Shown here: piece by piece, positions 10,285 through 19,025 of the stretch
How the letters are laid out: every line of letters begins with the position of its first letter
Position numbering within the stretch: the stretch's first letter is position 1
DNA from: JBGPTK01 sp963797765
GTDB taxonomy: Bacteria; Acidobacteriota; Terriglobia; Acidiferrales; UBA7541
Reading direction: 5' to 3'
Assembly (NCBI GenBank): GCA_963797765.1
Contig: CAWCQU010000004.1
Coordinates: 620,001 to 684,000 of the forward strand
Length of the DNA stretch: 64,000 bases
The notes under the pieces: generated by a model
Told to the model about the DNA's origin: nothing
Seen by the model: the letters and a program-made list of their open reading frames with translations, nothing else
The model's database searches: none
Program-made: the position numbers and the translations under genes

Positions 10285-10321
10285 ATTCCCCGGACCCGGT
10301 CAGGACGGGCCCGGGGAATTT
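10283..10321. terminator. Bidirectional intrinsic terminator
   Basis: A 16-base stem with one mismatch (AAATTCCCCGGACCCG at 10283-10298 against CGGGCCCGGGGAATTT at 10306-10321) and a 7-base loop, flanked by A and T runs on both sides. It overlaps the GNAT stop codon and separates two convergent genes. Confidence 0.8.
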
Positions 10322-10355
10322 CCGCGCTTTGCATCCGCGCGAAAACAGGGCAGGT

Positions 10356-11273
10356 TTACTTCGTGGAATTGGTTTCCACCGGCAGGTCCGCTCGTGCGCT
10401 CCATTCTTCCCACGAGCCGTCGTAAAGGCTCGCGTTGTATCCCAGCATCCGCGCCACAAAATAAAGCAGGCTGGCTTGCTGCCCGATGTGGCAATACGTG
10501 ATCACGTGATCGCCGGGTTTCGCTCCCGCGGCGCGAAATTCCTGCTCCAGCGTGGCGCGATCCTTGAAGTGCATCGAATCATCCACCAGGCTGGAATATT
10601 GGATGTTGGTAGCGCCGGGAATATGTCCCGCGCGCGGATGCCCGCCCGAATCTTCGCCCGAATAAAATTGCGGTGTGCGAGCGTCGATAATATCGACGCC
10701 CGCTTTATGGAGATGAGCTTTCACCCACGCGGCGTCCACCAGCACTGCGGGATTCGGATGCGGTGAAAATGAGCCTTTCACCGGCTTGCGCACTTCTTTG
10801 GTCACGGGCTGGTTCGCGGCCCGCCACGCTTCAATCCCGCCATCCAGAATGGAAGTCTGGTTTCCCAATCCCAGGTAATCCAGCGTGAAGTAAGTCCGTC
10901 CCATGGGAGTGATTTTCGTTCCCGACGAATATAAAACGATATGAGAATCGTTCGTCACTCCCAGCGCCTCGAACGTGGTAACCAGTTGCTCCACCCGCGG
11001 AAGTTCCAGCGTCAGTCCCGCTCCATCGGGCTGCCGGATATCGGCATAAAGAAGCGCTTGGGCTCCCGGAATGTGCCCGTTCCGGTAGTCCACCCCATCT
11101 CCCATGTAAATCAGCACCAGATTCTTGTCATTCAAATGTTGTGCGAGCCAGGACACCGAAACCAGAAACGGCTGGCGCGATTCGCTATCAGCAGCAGCTC
11201 GCGCCGGTCCGGCAATCGCCAGCGCCACGAAGGCCAGCAGCCCGCCCATCCACAAGGAAATTAATTTCCTCAT
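10356..11273 (-). CDS. Exported two-domain rhodanese (sulfurtransferase)
   Basis: A 305-residue protein with a signal peptide (MRKLISLWMGGLLAFVALAIA, cleavage near GPARA-AAD), so it should act in the periplasm. Two rhodanese domains follow. The first (about residues 35-150) lacks an obvious catalytic cysteine loop. The second (about 175-290) has ITYCHIGQQAS, the catalytic loop with the persulfide-forming Cys, preceded by the CH2-type segment around PGATNIQYSSL. The arrangement matches thiosulfate/3-mercaptopyruvate sulfurtransferases (SseA-like). It transfers sulfane sulfur to cyanide, thiols or other acceptors; the physiological substrate is not clear. It lies between two convergent or parallel units and has its own terminator. 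Confidence 0.9.
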   Translation of the reverse strand: MRKLISLWMGGLLAFVALAIAGPARAAADSESRQPFLVSVSWLAQHLNDKNLVLIYMGDGVDYRNGHIPGAQALLYADIRQPDGAGLTLELPRVEQLVTTFEALGVTNDSHIVLYSSGTKITPMGRTYFTLDYLGLGNQTSILDGGIEAWRAANQPVTKEVRKPVKGSFSPHPNPAVLVDAAWVKAHLHKAGVDIIDARTPQFYSGEDSGGHPRAGHIPGATNIQYSSLVDDSMHFKDRATLEQEFRAAGAKPGDHVITYCHIGQQASLLYFVARMLGYNASLYDGSWEEWSARADLPVETNSTK

Positions 11274-11324
11274 CTCAATTCCCCCAGAATTTCGGCAGAG
11301 GTTCAGTTTGGTTCCTTCCGGCCA

Positions 11325-11400
11325 ACTCTGCGTACTCTGCGTTCTCTGCGGTAAGGCTTTTGCTTTTGCCTTTGCTCTTGCCTTTGCCTTTGCCTTTTGC
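11325..11400. repeat. CTCTGCG phrase and TTTGCC low-complexity run
   Basis: The stretch CTCTGCGTTCTCTGCGGTAA (about 11334-11353) is followed by a run of TTTGCC/TTTGCT units to 11400. A related CTCTGCGATCTCTGCGTCTCTGCGG phrase, shown here in parts, occurs at about 20036-20060 downstream of another gene. Such phrases are intergenic sequence, here just past the ADOP stop. Confidence 0.5.
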
Positions 11401-11406
11401 CGTTCT

Positions 11407-14059
11407 CTATTCCGCCCGCAGCGCCGTCATCGGATCGATCCGCGTAGCCCGCTGAGCCGGCCAGAAGCAAGCCAGCGCAGCCACTGCGATCGAAACCGCC
11501 GCCACCGCCGTGAACGTAAGACGGATCGGTCGGCTCAATTCCAAACAGCAATGTGGACATCAACCTCGAGAGCGCAAGCGACCCGGCAATCCCCAGCGCC
11601 AGCCCCACCAGCACCAGGAAAAGCCCCTGGCCCATCACCATCCGCGAAATTCTTCCGGGACTGGCCCCCAGCGCCATGCGAATCCCGATCTCATTGGTGC
11701 GCTGGCTCACCGAAAGCGACAGCACGCCGATAATCCCCGCCAGCGTAATCAGCAATGCCAGTCCTGCGAATAGACCGAGCAGAATGGTCGTCAGCCGTGG
11801 TGACGCCAGCGAATCGCTGCGCAGTTGCTCGAGCGTCGCGATTCTCGCCACCGGCTGCTGCGGATCGATGCTGTAGACGGTTTTCGCCACATCGCGCGCG
11901 ATGCCCATCGGGTTCATCGCCGTCCGCACCAGCAGATTGCCCGCTCCGAGTGGATTCTGAAACAGCGGTATATACACTTCATCCAGAGGTTCGCGATCCA
12001 GGCCGTACTGGCGGACGTTGCCAATCACTCCAACAATGGTCATCCAGGTCTTTCCGTTGTCACTCGATATTTTCTCGCCCACTGGACTGGCTGCGTTCCA
12101 ATAGTGCCGTGCCATATGTTGATTGACGATGGCCACCAGGGGCGCGTCGGCGCGATCTCCATTGGCGAATGGGCGTCCCGCCAAAAGCGGTATACCCGTC
12201 GTGCCGAAATAATCGGCGCTCACCACCCGGTAATCCACCATCGGCTCGGGCGCTCCCTCCGCCGGAGGCCGGCCGGAAATGGAGAGCGGGCCATTCGAGA
12301 AATCCGAATCGCCGTTCAGCGGAACCGTCAAACTCACCGCCGTCATTCGTACTCCGGGAAGAGCGCTCGTCTTGTTGAGCAGTTGCTCGAAGAAACCGCT
12401 GCGAAGCTGTGGAGTCGTATATTTCGACCAGTTCAAGCTGATCCGCATCGAGAGAACGTTTTCCGGATTGTATCCCGGCGGAACTTCCAGAAGCTTGGAG
12501 AGGCTGCGCAGCATCAATCCCGCACCCACCAGAAGAATCACCGATACCGCCACCTGCGCCACCACCAGCAAATTCCGCACGCGATGCTTGCCGCTTCCGA
12601 ATCCCGATTGGCCACGGCCTTCCTTCAATGCGCCCGCGGGATCCTTCATCGAAGTAAATGCCGGAATCGTCCCGAAGATCACTCCCGTTAGAAGCGAAAT
12701 CAACAGCGCATAAAGCAGCACCCAGCCGTCAATCGCAATTTCTCCAGTGCGTGGAGTGAACTTCGCCGCAAACGTGACCAGCAGATCGAGTCCCAAGTAC
12801 GCCAGAAACAGTCCCAGCACGCCGCCGGCGAAAGCGAGCAGCGTGCTCTCCGTAAGCAATTGCCGGAACAAGCCGCGCGCGATTCGCGCCCAGCGCTGTG
12901 CGCACCGCCAATTCCTGCGAGCGGCGAATCTGGCGCGAGAGCGTCAAGTTCGCCACATTCGCGCAAGCCAGCAACAGCACCAATCCCGCCGTCCCCAGCA
13001 GAATCAGGAACGTGGGCCGCGCATGGCTGGTCAGTTCTTCCTTCAGCGGTGCAATCTCCACCGCGTGCCCATATTTTTTCGGATAGGCTTCCGGATAGTC
13101 CTTATCCTGCCGGCTGGCGATCGAGGCCACATCCGATTCCGCCTGAGCCAGCGGCACTCCCGGCTTCACCCGCGCGAAGATCTCCATCATTCGGTGATCG
13201 CGGTGTTCCATCATGTTCGGCGAAGCGCGGAAGGGACAGGCGGAAGTCGGCATGTACACATCGTTCTCGTCGGGAAATTGCGGAATCGGGGGCAGCACGC
13301 CCACGATGCGTGTGTACCCGGTCATTCATCTGGAATGTCGCGCCCAATCACCTTGGGATCGCCGCCCAGTTGATTTTTCCAATATCCATTGCTGACGATC
13401 AGCACCGCATCCGCGCCTTTCACTTCGTCGCTATCCCGGAAGTTGCGGCCCAGCATCGGTTGCACGCCGAATAAATCGAAGAAATTTGCCGAAACCACCC
13501 CTGTGGTCACTCGTTGCGGGTCGCCGTTGCCCAGCAGAGTGAACGTCATGTTGTGATATTCCACCACGCCCGCCAGCGTGTGGCTCTGCTCGCGGTAATC
13601 CGCGATCTCTTTCACGGAAAACGCGATGGGATCGTTGTTCACCAGCGGCGCCTTCTGAATCACGTGAATCAGTTGTTCCCCGTGCGTATACGGCAGCGGA
13701 CGCAACAGCACTCCATTCACCACGCTGAAAATCGCCGTGTTCGCGCCGATTCCAAACGCCAAAGTCAGAACCGCCACCGCCGTAAATCCAATATTCTTGC
13801 GCATCATGCGCAGCGCGTATCCGGCATCCTGCCGGAAAATTTCCCAGTGCTGCCGCGGCGCCGTTTGAAAAATTCCCGTGATCGTTTCCCACCACAGCCG
13901 CAGGAATCCCACCTTGTCGCCGCGCTGTTCCACTTCGCGCCGCTGCTCGTGAAACACGTCTTCCATCTCGCGCCCGAAATCGGAGCGGAAGTCGAACGGC
14001 AGAACCCGCATCACGGAGCGGAAAATGCGATCACCCAGAGGCTTTTTATTCTCGGCCAT
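11407..14059 (-). CDS. ABC transporter permease, MacB/FtsX type (ADOP family), with four frame breaks
   Basis: The second ADOP permease, about 883 residues. An N-terminal extension of about 80 residues (RVLPFDFRSDFGREMEDVF), typical of ADOPs paired with PadR, precedes the MacB-like part (LTLAFGIGANTAIFSVVNG), the first FtsX block (RSQELAVRTALGANRAR) and the second (TNEIGIRMALGASPGRI), ending in RATRIDPMTALRAE at the stop 11407-11409. Reading in gene order, one extra base must be skipped at about 13345, 13319, 12866 and 11521 to keep the family sequence continuous; the last break otherwise hides the true C-terminus. The gene lies 16 bases downstream of padR in the same direction, the usual pairing, so PadR probably controls it. 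Cargo unknown. Confidence 0.85.
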
Positions 14060-14075
14060 GTTTCACTCCTCTTCC

Positions 14076-14450
14076 TTAAACGATTCTCGTTCGCACAAAT
14101 AAATTCTTGGCATGCGCCAGGGCGATCGCGCTTTCCATTCGCTCGGCCTCAGCAGTCGCAACTTCGCGCCCGAAGCGCGTCAATTGGTAATAGCGCCTGC
14201 GCTCGTCGTCCAGCTCGGGCGCGGGGCGCCGCTCGGTTTCACTGATCATTCCCTCATTCAAAAGCCGCGCCACAATTCCGTAAAGCGTCCCGGCGCTCAG
14301 CGTGACCTTGCCGTCCGTCCGACGGTCTACTTCCTTCATGATTGCGTAACCGTGCTTATCGCCATCCGCCAGGGCCAGCAAAACGTGAAACACCGCCGGT
14401 GTAAGCGGCAGGTGGTCGGCAGGATTCGCTTTCATTTTGTCGTTTCCCAT
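14076..14450 (-). CDS. PadR family transcriptional regulator
   Basis: A 124-residue winged-helix regulator: LTPAVFHVLLALADGDKHGYAIMKEV is the recognition half, followed by SAGTLYGIVARLLNEGMI and the wing with RRYYQLTRFGREV, all typical of PadR. PadR proteins are usually repressors of adjacent transporter or detoxification genes. The gene precedes the ADOP permease by 16 bases on the same strand, presumably as one operon. An imperfect palindrome upstream (14490-14505) is a candidate autoregulatory site. The start shown has AAGGAA about 8-14 bases upstream; Met-6 is an alternative. Confidence 0.92.
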   Translation of the reverse strand: MGNDKMKANPADHLPLTPAVFHVLLALADGDKHGYAIMKEVDRRTDGKVTLSAGTLYGIVARLLNEGMISETERRPAPELDDERRRYYQLTRFGREVATAEAERMESAIALAHAKNLFVRTRIV

Positions 14451-14489
14451 GGAATAGGTTCCTTCCCCGCGAAAAGCTTCTATACCGAG

Positions 14490-14505
14490 ATACAGTTGAC
14501 TATAT
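14490..14505. promoter_or_regulatory. Candidate PadR operator
   Basis: ATACAGTTGACTATAT is an imperfect inverted repeat (half-sites ATACAGT and ACTATAT around TG) located about 40 bases upstream of padR, next to a possible -10 (TATAGA on the minus strand). Position and symmetry suit autoregulation, but this is inference. Confidence 0.35.
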
Positions 14506-14711
14506 CGTTCGGCGTTATAGTAGCACGTGACCTGCCATAGTTAGTTCCATGCTAAGTGTTTAAGAATCCGTTATTTAATATTTCACGGAAAGTCATCAAC
14601 AGAAGCTCGAATGGCCGGATTCGGACACAACCACGGCGAAATCGGACAGCTGAACAGCTAACCGGAGGGAACCAACAAAGAGGAAAAATCAGCTGCACAT
14701 TCGCGCCAGTT

Positions 14712-15539
14712 TTAAAAAATCCAGAATCGTTTTCGGCGTTTTGGCTTTTCGTCCGCGCCGCGTGAAAGCACTGCCCCCACATGAATCTCGGGCACGTAGG
14801 GCAGATCGCGTCCTTCAAACGCCGCCAGCGGATTTTCCGTAAACAAAGCTTCCGCCACTTGGCGCCCTTTAAACTCGGCCACTTTATCAAAAGCATCAAG
14901 CAATTTCAGCGGCCGTGAACTGGTGTTATGCGCGTCGCTGGCAATAAAATGAATGCAATCTTCCGCCAGCCATTTCTCGGCCGAGGCCCTGGAACTAGGC
15001 CCGAACCGGCCCAGCAATGAACCCGCGGTCACTTGAACATAGCACCCTTGATTCACCCAGGTATGCAGCCGGTCGGGATTGGCTCGAACCAACGGATTGC
15101 GTTCCGGATGAGTGATGATCGGCCGCAGCCCCGCAAGGTGCAATTGATGGAGCGTCTGCTCCATCGATGGCGGAATCGCATAATCCGCCAGTTCAACCAG
15201 AAGATAATCCTTCTGATTGATCGTATATTTCGCGGGTTTATCGCGAATATCCTGCAAATTTTCATAACTCAAGTGGAAATCGCAGCCGGTGGCAAACTGG
15301 ATGCGGCCCACAAATTTTTCCTGCAGCTCCTGGCACAGCGCGCGGTTCACTTCCGGATCAAAAGGATACCGATCGTTCGAATGCGGCGTCCCCACGATGT
15401 GAGTGATGCCATCGGCGACGGCCATCTCCGCCATTTCCACCGCCGTTTCCATGGAATCGGCGCCGTCATCCAGCCCGGGAAGTATGTGGCAGTGAATATC
15501 GACCATGCAGTGCGAGAATAACCCACTCATCTGATGCAT
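14712..15539 (-). CDS. CpsB/YwqE-type protein-tyrosine phosphatase (PHP fold)
   Basis: A 275-residue PHP-superfamily metal-dependent phosphatase. The metal-binding motif VDIHCHILPGLDDGA starts at residue 13; GTPHSNDRYPF, ITHPERN and SDAHN supply the other conserved His/Asp/Glu ligands. In Firmicutes the homologues (CpsB, YwqE) dephosphorylate bacterial tyrosine kinases that control capsule assembly. Here no tyrosine kinase gene is adjacent, and the chain-length protein of the exopolysaccharide locus at 48 kb appears to lack a kinase domain. The gene is divergent from the UDP-sugar dehydrogenase, which fits a polysaccharide role. The C-terminal KPKRRKRFWIF tail is basic. The start could instead be Met-12. 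Confidence 0.88.
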   Translation of the reverse strand: MHQMSGLFSHCMVDIHCHILPGLDDGADSMETAVEMAEMAVADGITHIVGTPHSNDRYPFDPEVNRALCQELQEKFVGRIQFATGCDFHLSYENLQDIRDKPAKYTINQKDYLLVELADYAIPPSMEQTLHQLHLAGLRPIITHPERNPLVRANPDRLHTWVNQGCYVQVTAGSLLGRFGPSSRASAEKWLAEDCIHFIASDAHNTSSRPLKLLDAFDKVAEFKGRQVAEALFTENPLAAFEGRDLPYVPEIHVGAVLSRGADEKPKRRKRFWIF

Positions 15540-15715
15540 TCAACGCAGAGCCAGCGTCCTCCCGGTTTCATTCCACCGTTTAGAAGAGGCAATCGATAAA
15601 TACTTCCAGCAACGCGGCGTCCCAATATACGACGGCCGGTTCACCGGTCCGTTTCTTCCCGCTATCAACCTCCATTCCCGAATTGCAGTTCTCGCACCTT
15701 GTTCCTTTCCTCTCT

Positions 15716-15744
15716 TTGTTGCAAAACGGGATTCTTGTTATAGT
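15716..15744 (+). promoter_or_regulatory. Sigma-70 type promoter of the UDP-sugar dehydrogenase
   Basis: TTGTTG (15716-15721), a 17-base spacer, and TATAGT (15739-15744) preceded by TGT as an extended -10. It lies about 55 bases before the start codon and fires directly into a terminator-like hairpin. Confidence 0.55.
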
Positions 15745-15746
15745 CG

Positions 15747-15774
15747 GCCAGTTCCATCATCAACTGGCTTTTTT
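15747..15774 (+). terminator. Terminator-like hairpin at the promoter start site
   Basis: GCCAGTT and AACTGGC (7-base stem, 8-base loop) are followed by TTTTTT. The upstream gene is transcribed away, so this is not its terminator. It sits between the promoter and the start codon of the UDP-sugar dehydrogenase, so it may attenuate transcription or protect the 5' end of the message. Confidence 0.5.
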
Positions 15775-15797
15775 AACGCTGAGAGGAGTGAAACAGG

Positions 15798-17156
15798 ATG
15801 GCTGCGGATCGTAAACCGGAATTCTTCGCTACCAAAGATGCGAAGGTGGGAATCATTGGCCTCGGCTACGTGGGATTGCCGCTGGCGCTGCGCTTTTGCG
15901 ATACGGGTCATCAGGTGATCGGATTCGACCTCGATCCAATGAAAGTGGAAAAGCTGAACGCCGGCAAATCCTACATCGAGCACATCAAGGCCGACAAAAT
16001 CGCCGAGCACGTCAAGGGCAAGAAATTGTCCGCGACCTCCGATTTCAAGCGCCTGCGCGATGTGGACGCGGTGCTGATTTGCGTGCCCACTCCCATCGAC
16101 GAACGGCGCGAACCCGATCTGAGCTACGTGGAAAACACCGCCATCGCGATCGGCCCTCATCTTCAGCGCAGCCAATTGATCGTGCTCGAAAGCACCACCT
16201 ATCCCGGAACCACGGAAGAATTGGTGCTGCCCATCCTCGAAAAGGCCAGCGGGCTGAAATGCCCGATCACCAGCGGCGAAAAAGCCGAAAACGTCAAGAC
16301 CGATTTCTATCTCGCCTTTTCACCCGAGCGCGAAGATCCCGGCAACAAGCAATACGGATTGGCGCAGATTCCCAAAGTAGTGGGAGGCGCGAATCCCCCC
16401 AGCGGCCGGGCCGCCATGGGCTTGTACCAGCAGATTGTGGGAAAAGTCGTCCCGGTCAGTTCCACGCGCGCGGCGGAAATGGTGAAGTTACTCGAAAATA
16501 TTTTCCGCTGCGTCAACATCGCCCTGGTGAACGAACTGAAACTTTTGAGCTTCCGCATGGGACTGGACATCTGGGAAGTGATCGACAGCGCGGCCACCAA
16601 GCCCTTCGGCTTCATGCCCTTTTATCCCGGCCCCGGCCTCGGCGGCCATTGCATTCCCGTAGACCCTTACTATCTCTCCTGGAAGGCGCGCGAATTTGAT
16701 TTCGCCACTCGCTTCATCGAGCTGGCCGGTGAAATCAATACTTCCATGCCCTATGAAGTGATTCGCTCCCTCGCCAAAGCCCTGAACGACCGCGAGAAGA
16801 GCATCAAGGGTTCGAAGATTCTCCTGCTCGGCGTGGCCTATAAGAAAGACGTCGACGATCTGCGCGAGTCTCCTTCCCTCAAGCTCATGCAGCTACTCAC
16901 CGAGAGCGGCGCCAAGCTCGATTACAACGATCCGTATTTTCCGAAGCTGCACAAAATGCGGCACTACAATTTTTCCGAGATGAGTTCGGTGGCGCTTTCG
17001 CCCAAATCGATTGCTTCCTACGATTGCGTGCTGATTTCCACCGATCACACTTCGTACGATTACGAATCCATCGTCGAGAATGCCAAGCTGGTGGTCGATT
17101 CGCGCAACGCCACCCGCCGCATTACCAAGCATCGCGATAAAATCGTGCTTTGTTAG
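15798..17156 (+). CDS. UDP-N-acetylhexosamine 6-dehydrogenase (WbpA/TviB type)
   Basis: A 452-residue NAD-dependent nucleotide-sugar dehydrogenase that oxidises the C6 hydroxyl of a UDP-sugar to the uronic acid. The Rossmann motif GLGYVGLPLALRF is near residue 20; ESTTYPGTTEELV, the core helix KLLENIFRCVNIALVNEL, and the catalytic-cysteine motif PGPGLGGHCIPVDPYY follow; the C-terminal domain has LLGVAYKKDVDDLRESPS. The YPG and GGHCIPVDPYY forms are those of the UDP-GlcNAc/GalNAc dehydrogenase branch rather than UDP-glucose dehydrogenase; this assignment is by motif only. Ribosome site GAGAGGAG lies about 10 bases upstream. It probably feeds uronic acid precursors to surface polysaccharide. 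Confidence 0.92.
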   Translation: MAADRKPEFFATKDAKVGIIGLGYVGLPLALRFCDTGHQVIGFDLDPMKVEKLNAGKSYIEHIKADKIAEHVKGKKLSATSDFKRLRDVDAVLICVPTPIDERREPDLSYVENTAIAIGPHLQRSQLIVLESTTYPGTTEELVLPILEKASGLKCPITSGEKAENVKTDFYLAFSPEREDPGNKQYGLAQIPKVVGGANPPSGRAAMGLYQQIVGKVVPVSSTRAAEMVKLLENIFRCVNIALVNELKLLSFRMGLDIWEVIDSAATKPFGFMPFYPGPGLGGHCIPVDPYYLSWKAREFDFATRFIELAGEINTSMPYEVIRSLAKALNDREKSIKGSKILLLGVAYKKDVDDLRESPSLKLMQLLTESGAKLDYNDPYFPKLHKMRHYNFSEMSSVALSPKSIASYDCVLISTDHTSYDYESIVENAKLVVDSRNATRRITKHRDKIVLC

Positions 17157-17180
17157 TAGCACAGCCACTCCTGGCTGTGC
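17154..17180. repeat. GCACAGCC palindromic repeat, copy 1 (possible terminator)
   Basis: GCACAGCC (17159-17166), ACTCCT, GGCTGTGC (17173-17180) directly follow the dehydrogenase stop. A copy with one change in the palindrome lies in reverse orientation at 35185-35209. It may serve as a terminator here, though the T-run is weak. The rest of the 301-base gap to the PilZ gene shows nothing recognisable. Confidence 0.6.
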
Positions 17181-17457
17181 GCTTCTTGGGTTTTAAGATT
17201 TAGGTTTTCAACCGGCGGGGTCGAGTGCGAAGTTCGCCCAAGTCCCCGCCATTTTCTTTTCCCAAGCTTTTCGCGCGTAAGTTCTCTTCAAACAAAGTTC
17301 GCCGTTGCTCCAGCTTCCATCGCCCAAAATCCTGTCTCCCGCTGAGTCACCGCTGCTGTCAATAGACCGGTCAGCTTCCTCTAACTGTTTACTGAATCAC
17401 ATGGACTCGCACAACCCGATTGATTAGAATGCGTTGCGCAGTTATCGTACTCAAGTA

Positions 17458-17826
17458 ATGTCACAACAGCCTCCCTCTACCAATTGGATCGCCGACAAAG
17501 GGCGCCGCCGCAGTTTACGCGTGCTGCTGACGGTCCCCGTCACCGTGCGCGGCCTCGACGCCCATAAAAAAGGTTTTCACGAAGAAACAAAAACGCTGGT
17601 CGTGAATGCCCACGGCGCGTTAGTCATGCTTTCCACCGAGGTAAAACCGGGCCAAGTTGTCAACGTGACTAACAACACCACCCAGGAAAATCTAGATTGC
17701 AAAGTGGTTTACCAAGGCCAGGCGCAAGCCGGAAAAACCCAAGTCGGCATCGAATTCCTAAAGCCCGCCCCCGCTTTCTGGCAAATCAATTTCCCCCCCG
17801 AAGATTGGAAAGCCGTCCCCGATTAA
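17458..17826 (+). CDS. PilZ domain protein
   Basis: A 122-residue single-domain protein. The RRxxR-type motif KGRRRSLRV near residue 15 and the downstream VNAHGALVMLSTEVKPGQ segment (the usual D/NxSxxG position, here NAHGA) are those of PilZ domains, which bind cyclic di-GMP and switch motility, pili or exopolysaccharide. The second motif is weak, with H in place of the conserved S, so c-di-GMP binding is likely but not certain. The ATG at 17458 is chosen over an upstream one because the family-like part starts soon after. Confidence 0.8.
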   Translation: MSQQPPSTNWIADKGRRRSLRVLLTVPVTVRGLDAHKKGFHEETKTLVVNAHGALVMLSTEVKPGQVVNVTNNTTQENLDCKVVYQGQAQAGKTQVGIEFLKPAPAFWQINFPPEDWKAVPD

Positions 17827-17845
17827 TCGGTATTTATCTCCTACG

Positions 17846-17872
17846 TGGTTTTTAGGGGGTCGGAGCTTCAGG
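17846..17872. repeat. Dispersed two-hairpin repeat, truncated copy
   Basis: TGGTTTTTAGGGGGTCGGAG followed by CTTCAG matches the left end of the repeat at 7481 and 23221, but the palindrome is cut after its first arm. Confidence 0.6.
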
Positions 17873-17910
17873 GTCTGCGCGAAAACGCCGAGAACAGGTC
17901 CCAGTGTAGC

Positions 17911-17951
17911 GCCACCCTTCCTCGCCCGACGAATTCTGTCGGGAGGGTGGC
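17911..17951. terminator. Nested-stem terminator between convergent genes
   Basis: GCCACCCT (17911-17918) pairs with AGGGTGGC (17944-17951), enclosing CCCGAC/GTCGGG (17925-17930/17938-17943). It lies between the convergent PilZ and DUF3108 genes and has a counterpart of similar sequence at 24593-24627. Confidence 0.6.
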
Positions 17952-17960
17952 ATCTTTGAA

Positions 17961-18797
17961 TTATTGCTGCGCGCTGGTCATTTCAATCCGCAAAGAACCA
18001 AACGGCAACTCCGCCTGCATCGCCACCGGAGTGCGATAGGGATCCTGCGCGAGCCAGATGGAGAAATTCGTCTGCGGCACTTCGCGCCCATTTTGTTGCA
18101 AGCTCACGTTGATTCTTGAAGCCGAATAAGTACCCGCCGGCACCGCCACGGATTCCGCCGAACCCGCTACGCGAGCGGTCATCTCATAAAGAATCCGCCC
18201 ATCGTAAACGGGCGCGCGAAATTCCGGCGCCGAATTCCAATCCACTTCACGCAGGGAATAAATCGCGTTCAACGGATCACGCGTTCCCGGCGGCACAATC
18301 GTAATCGTGCCCGCTCCGCGCGGCGGCATGCCTTGCGGCAAAAGGTGCACCACCGAATTCTGTTTTCTCCCCAGTTCGTTCAAATACATTTCGTACTGGC
18401 GGCTCTCGATCGTGCCCGTATCCGTATAGGAATCGAACTGGTCATCGATGGCAAACATCAATCGCAGCGGAGTGAGCGTATGGGCGCTGGCTCGCAGGTG
18501 ATAGGTATCCCAGCCGTTCAGCCAGCGTCGCTCGGCCACAGTCAACTCCACCGTCGCGGCGGTCGCAAAGGTAGTCCAACTGACGCGATAGGTAAGTTTC
18601 TCGCCGATGCGCAGCGGCGGCGGATTTTTTCGGGCGGCTTCAGCGCGAGTGGTGGCGGATTTTGCGGTGGAGTGCTTTTTCTGACTGGTCTGCCCATTCG
18701 TGTTTTGCGCGGGCGCCACCGAACCCACTGCAAACAAAAGGGATAGAGCGCCTGTGGCCGCGCGACGCAGCCAGCGATGATCGAAATGCCCTCTCAT
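17961..18797 (-). CDS. DUF3108 family exported protein
   Basis: A 278-residue protein with an N-terminal signal-like segment (RAATGALSLLFAVGSVAPAQ). A low-complexity linker rich in K, A and N precedes the DUF3108 domain, which begins LRIGEKLTYRVSWTTFATAA and continues with the YHLRASAHTLTPLRLMF core and the DQFDSYTDTGT stretch. The family is widespread in Acidobacteria and Proteobacteria as periplasmic or outer-membrane-associated proteins of unknown function. It is convergent with the PilZ gene. Confidence 0.85.
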   Translation of the reverse strand: MRGHFDHRWLRRAATGALSLLFAVGSVAPAQNTNGQTSQKKHSTAKSATTRAEAARKNPPPLRIGEKLTYRVSWTTFATAATVELTVAERRWLNGWDTYHLRASAHTLTPLRLMFAIDDQFDSYTDTGTIESRQYEMYLNELGRKQNSVVHLLPQGMPPRGAGTITIVPPGTRDPLNAIYSLREVDWNSAPEFRAPVYDGRILYEMTARVAGSAESVAVPAGTYSASRINVSLQQNGREVPQTNFSIWLAQDPYRTPVAMQAELPFGSLRIEMTSAQQ

Positions 18798-19025
18798 ACT
18801 AGCTCGCTCGTATCCATGTAGTTTCTACCCGTTGCTCCGGTGGTAATTCCCAATCTTTCCATCCTTGCGCCGCAATTTCCCCGCACGCTATAGTCAAGCG
18901 TACTTGAATTTTTGTACTCAGGCCAAACATTCCCGCAGCGCACCCCGGTGTTCGATACTCCCGCTGCGATGCAATTTTCAAAGATTCTAGAAAGCTAGAA
19001 AGTTTGACGAGGGAGGATTCCTAAA

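Noticed and set aside
14552..14899. Minus-strand frame of 115 codons next to the CpsB-type phosphatase
   Set aside because: It mostly overlaps the 3' end of the phosphatase in another frame and has Trp/Cys/Arg-rich non-protein composition.
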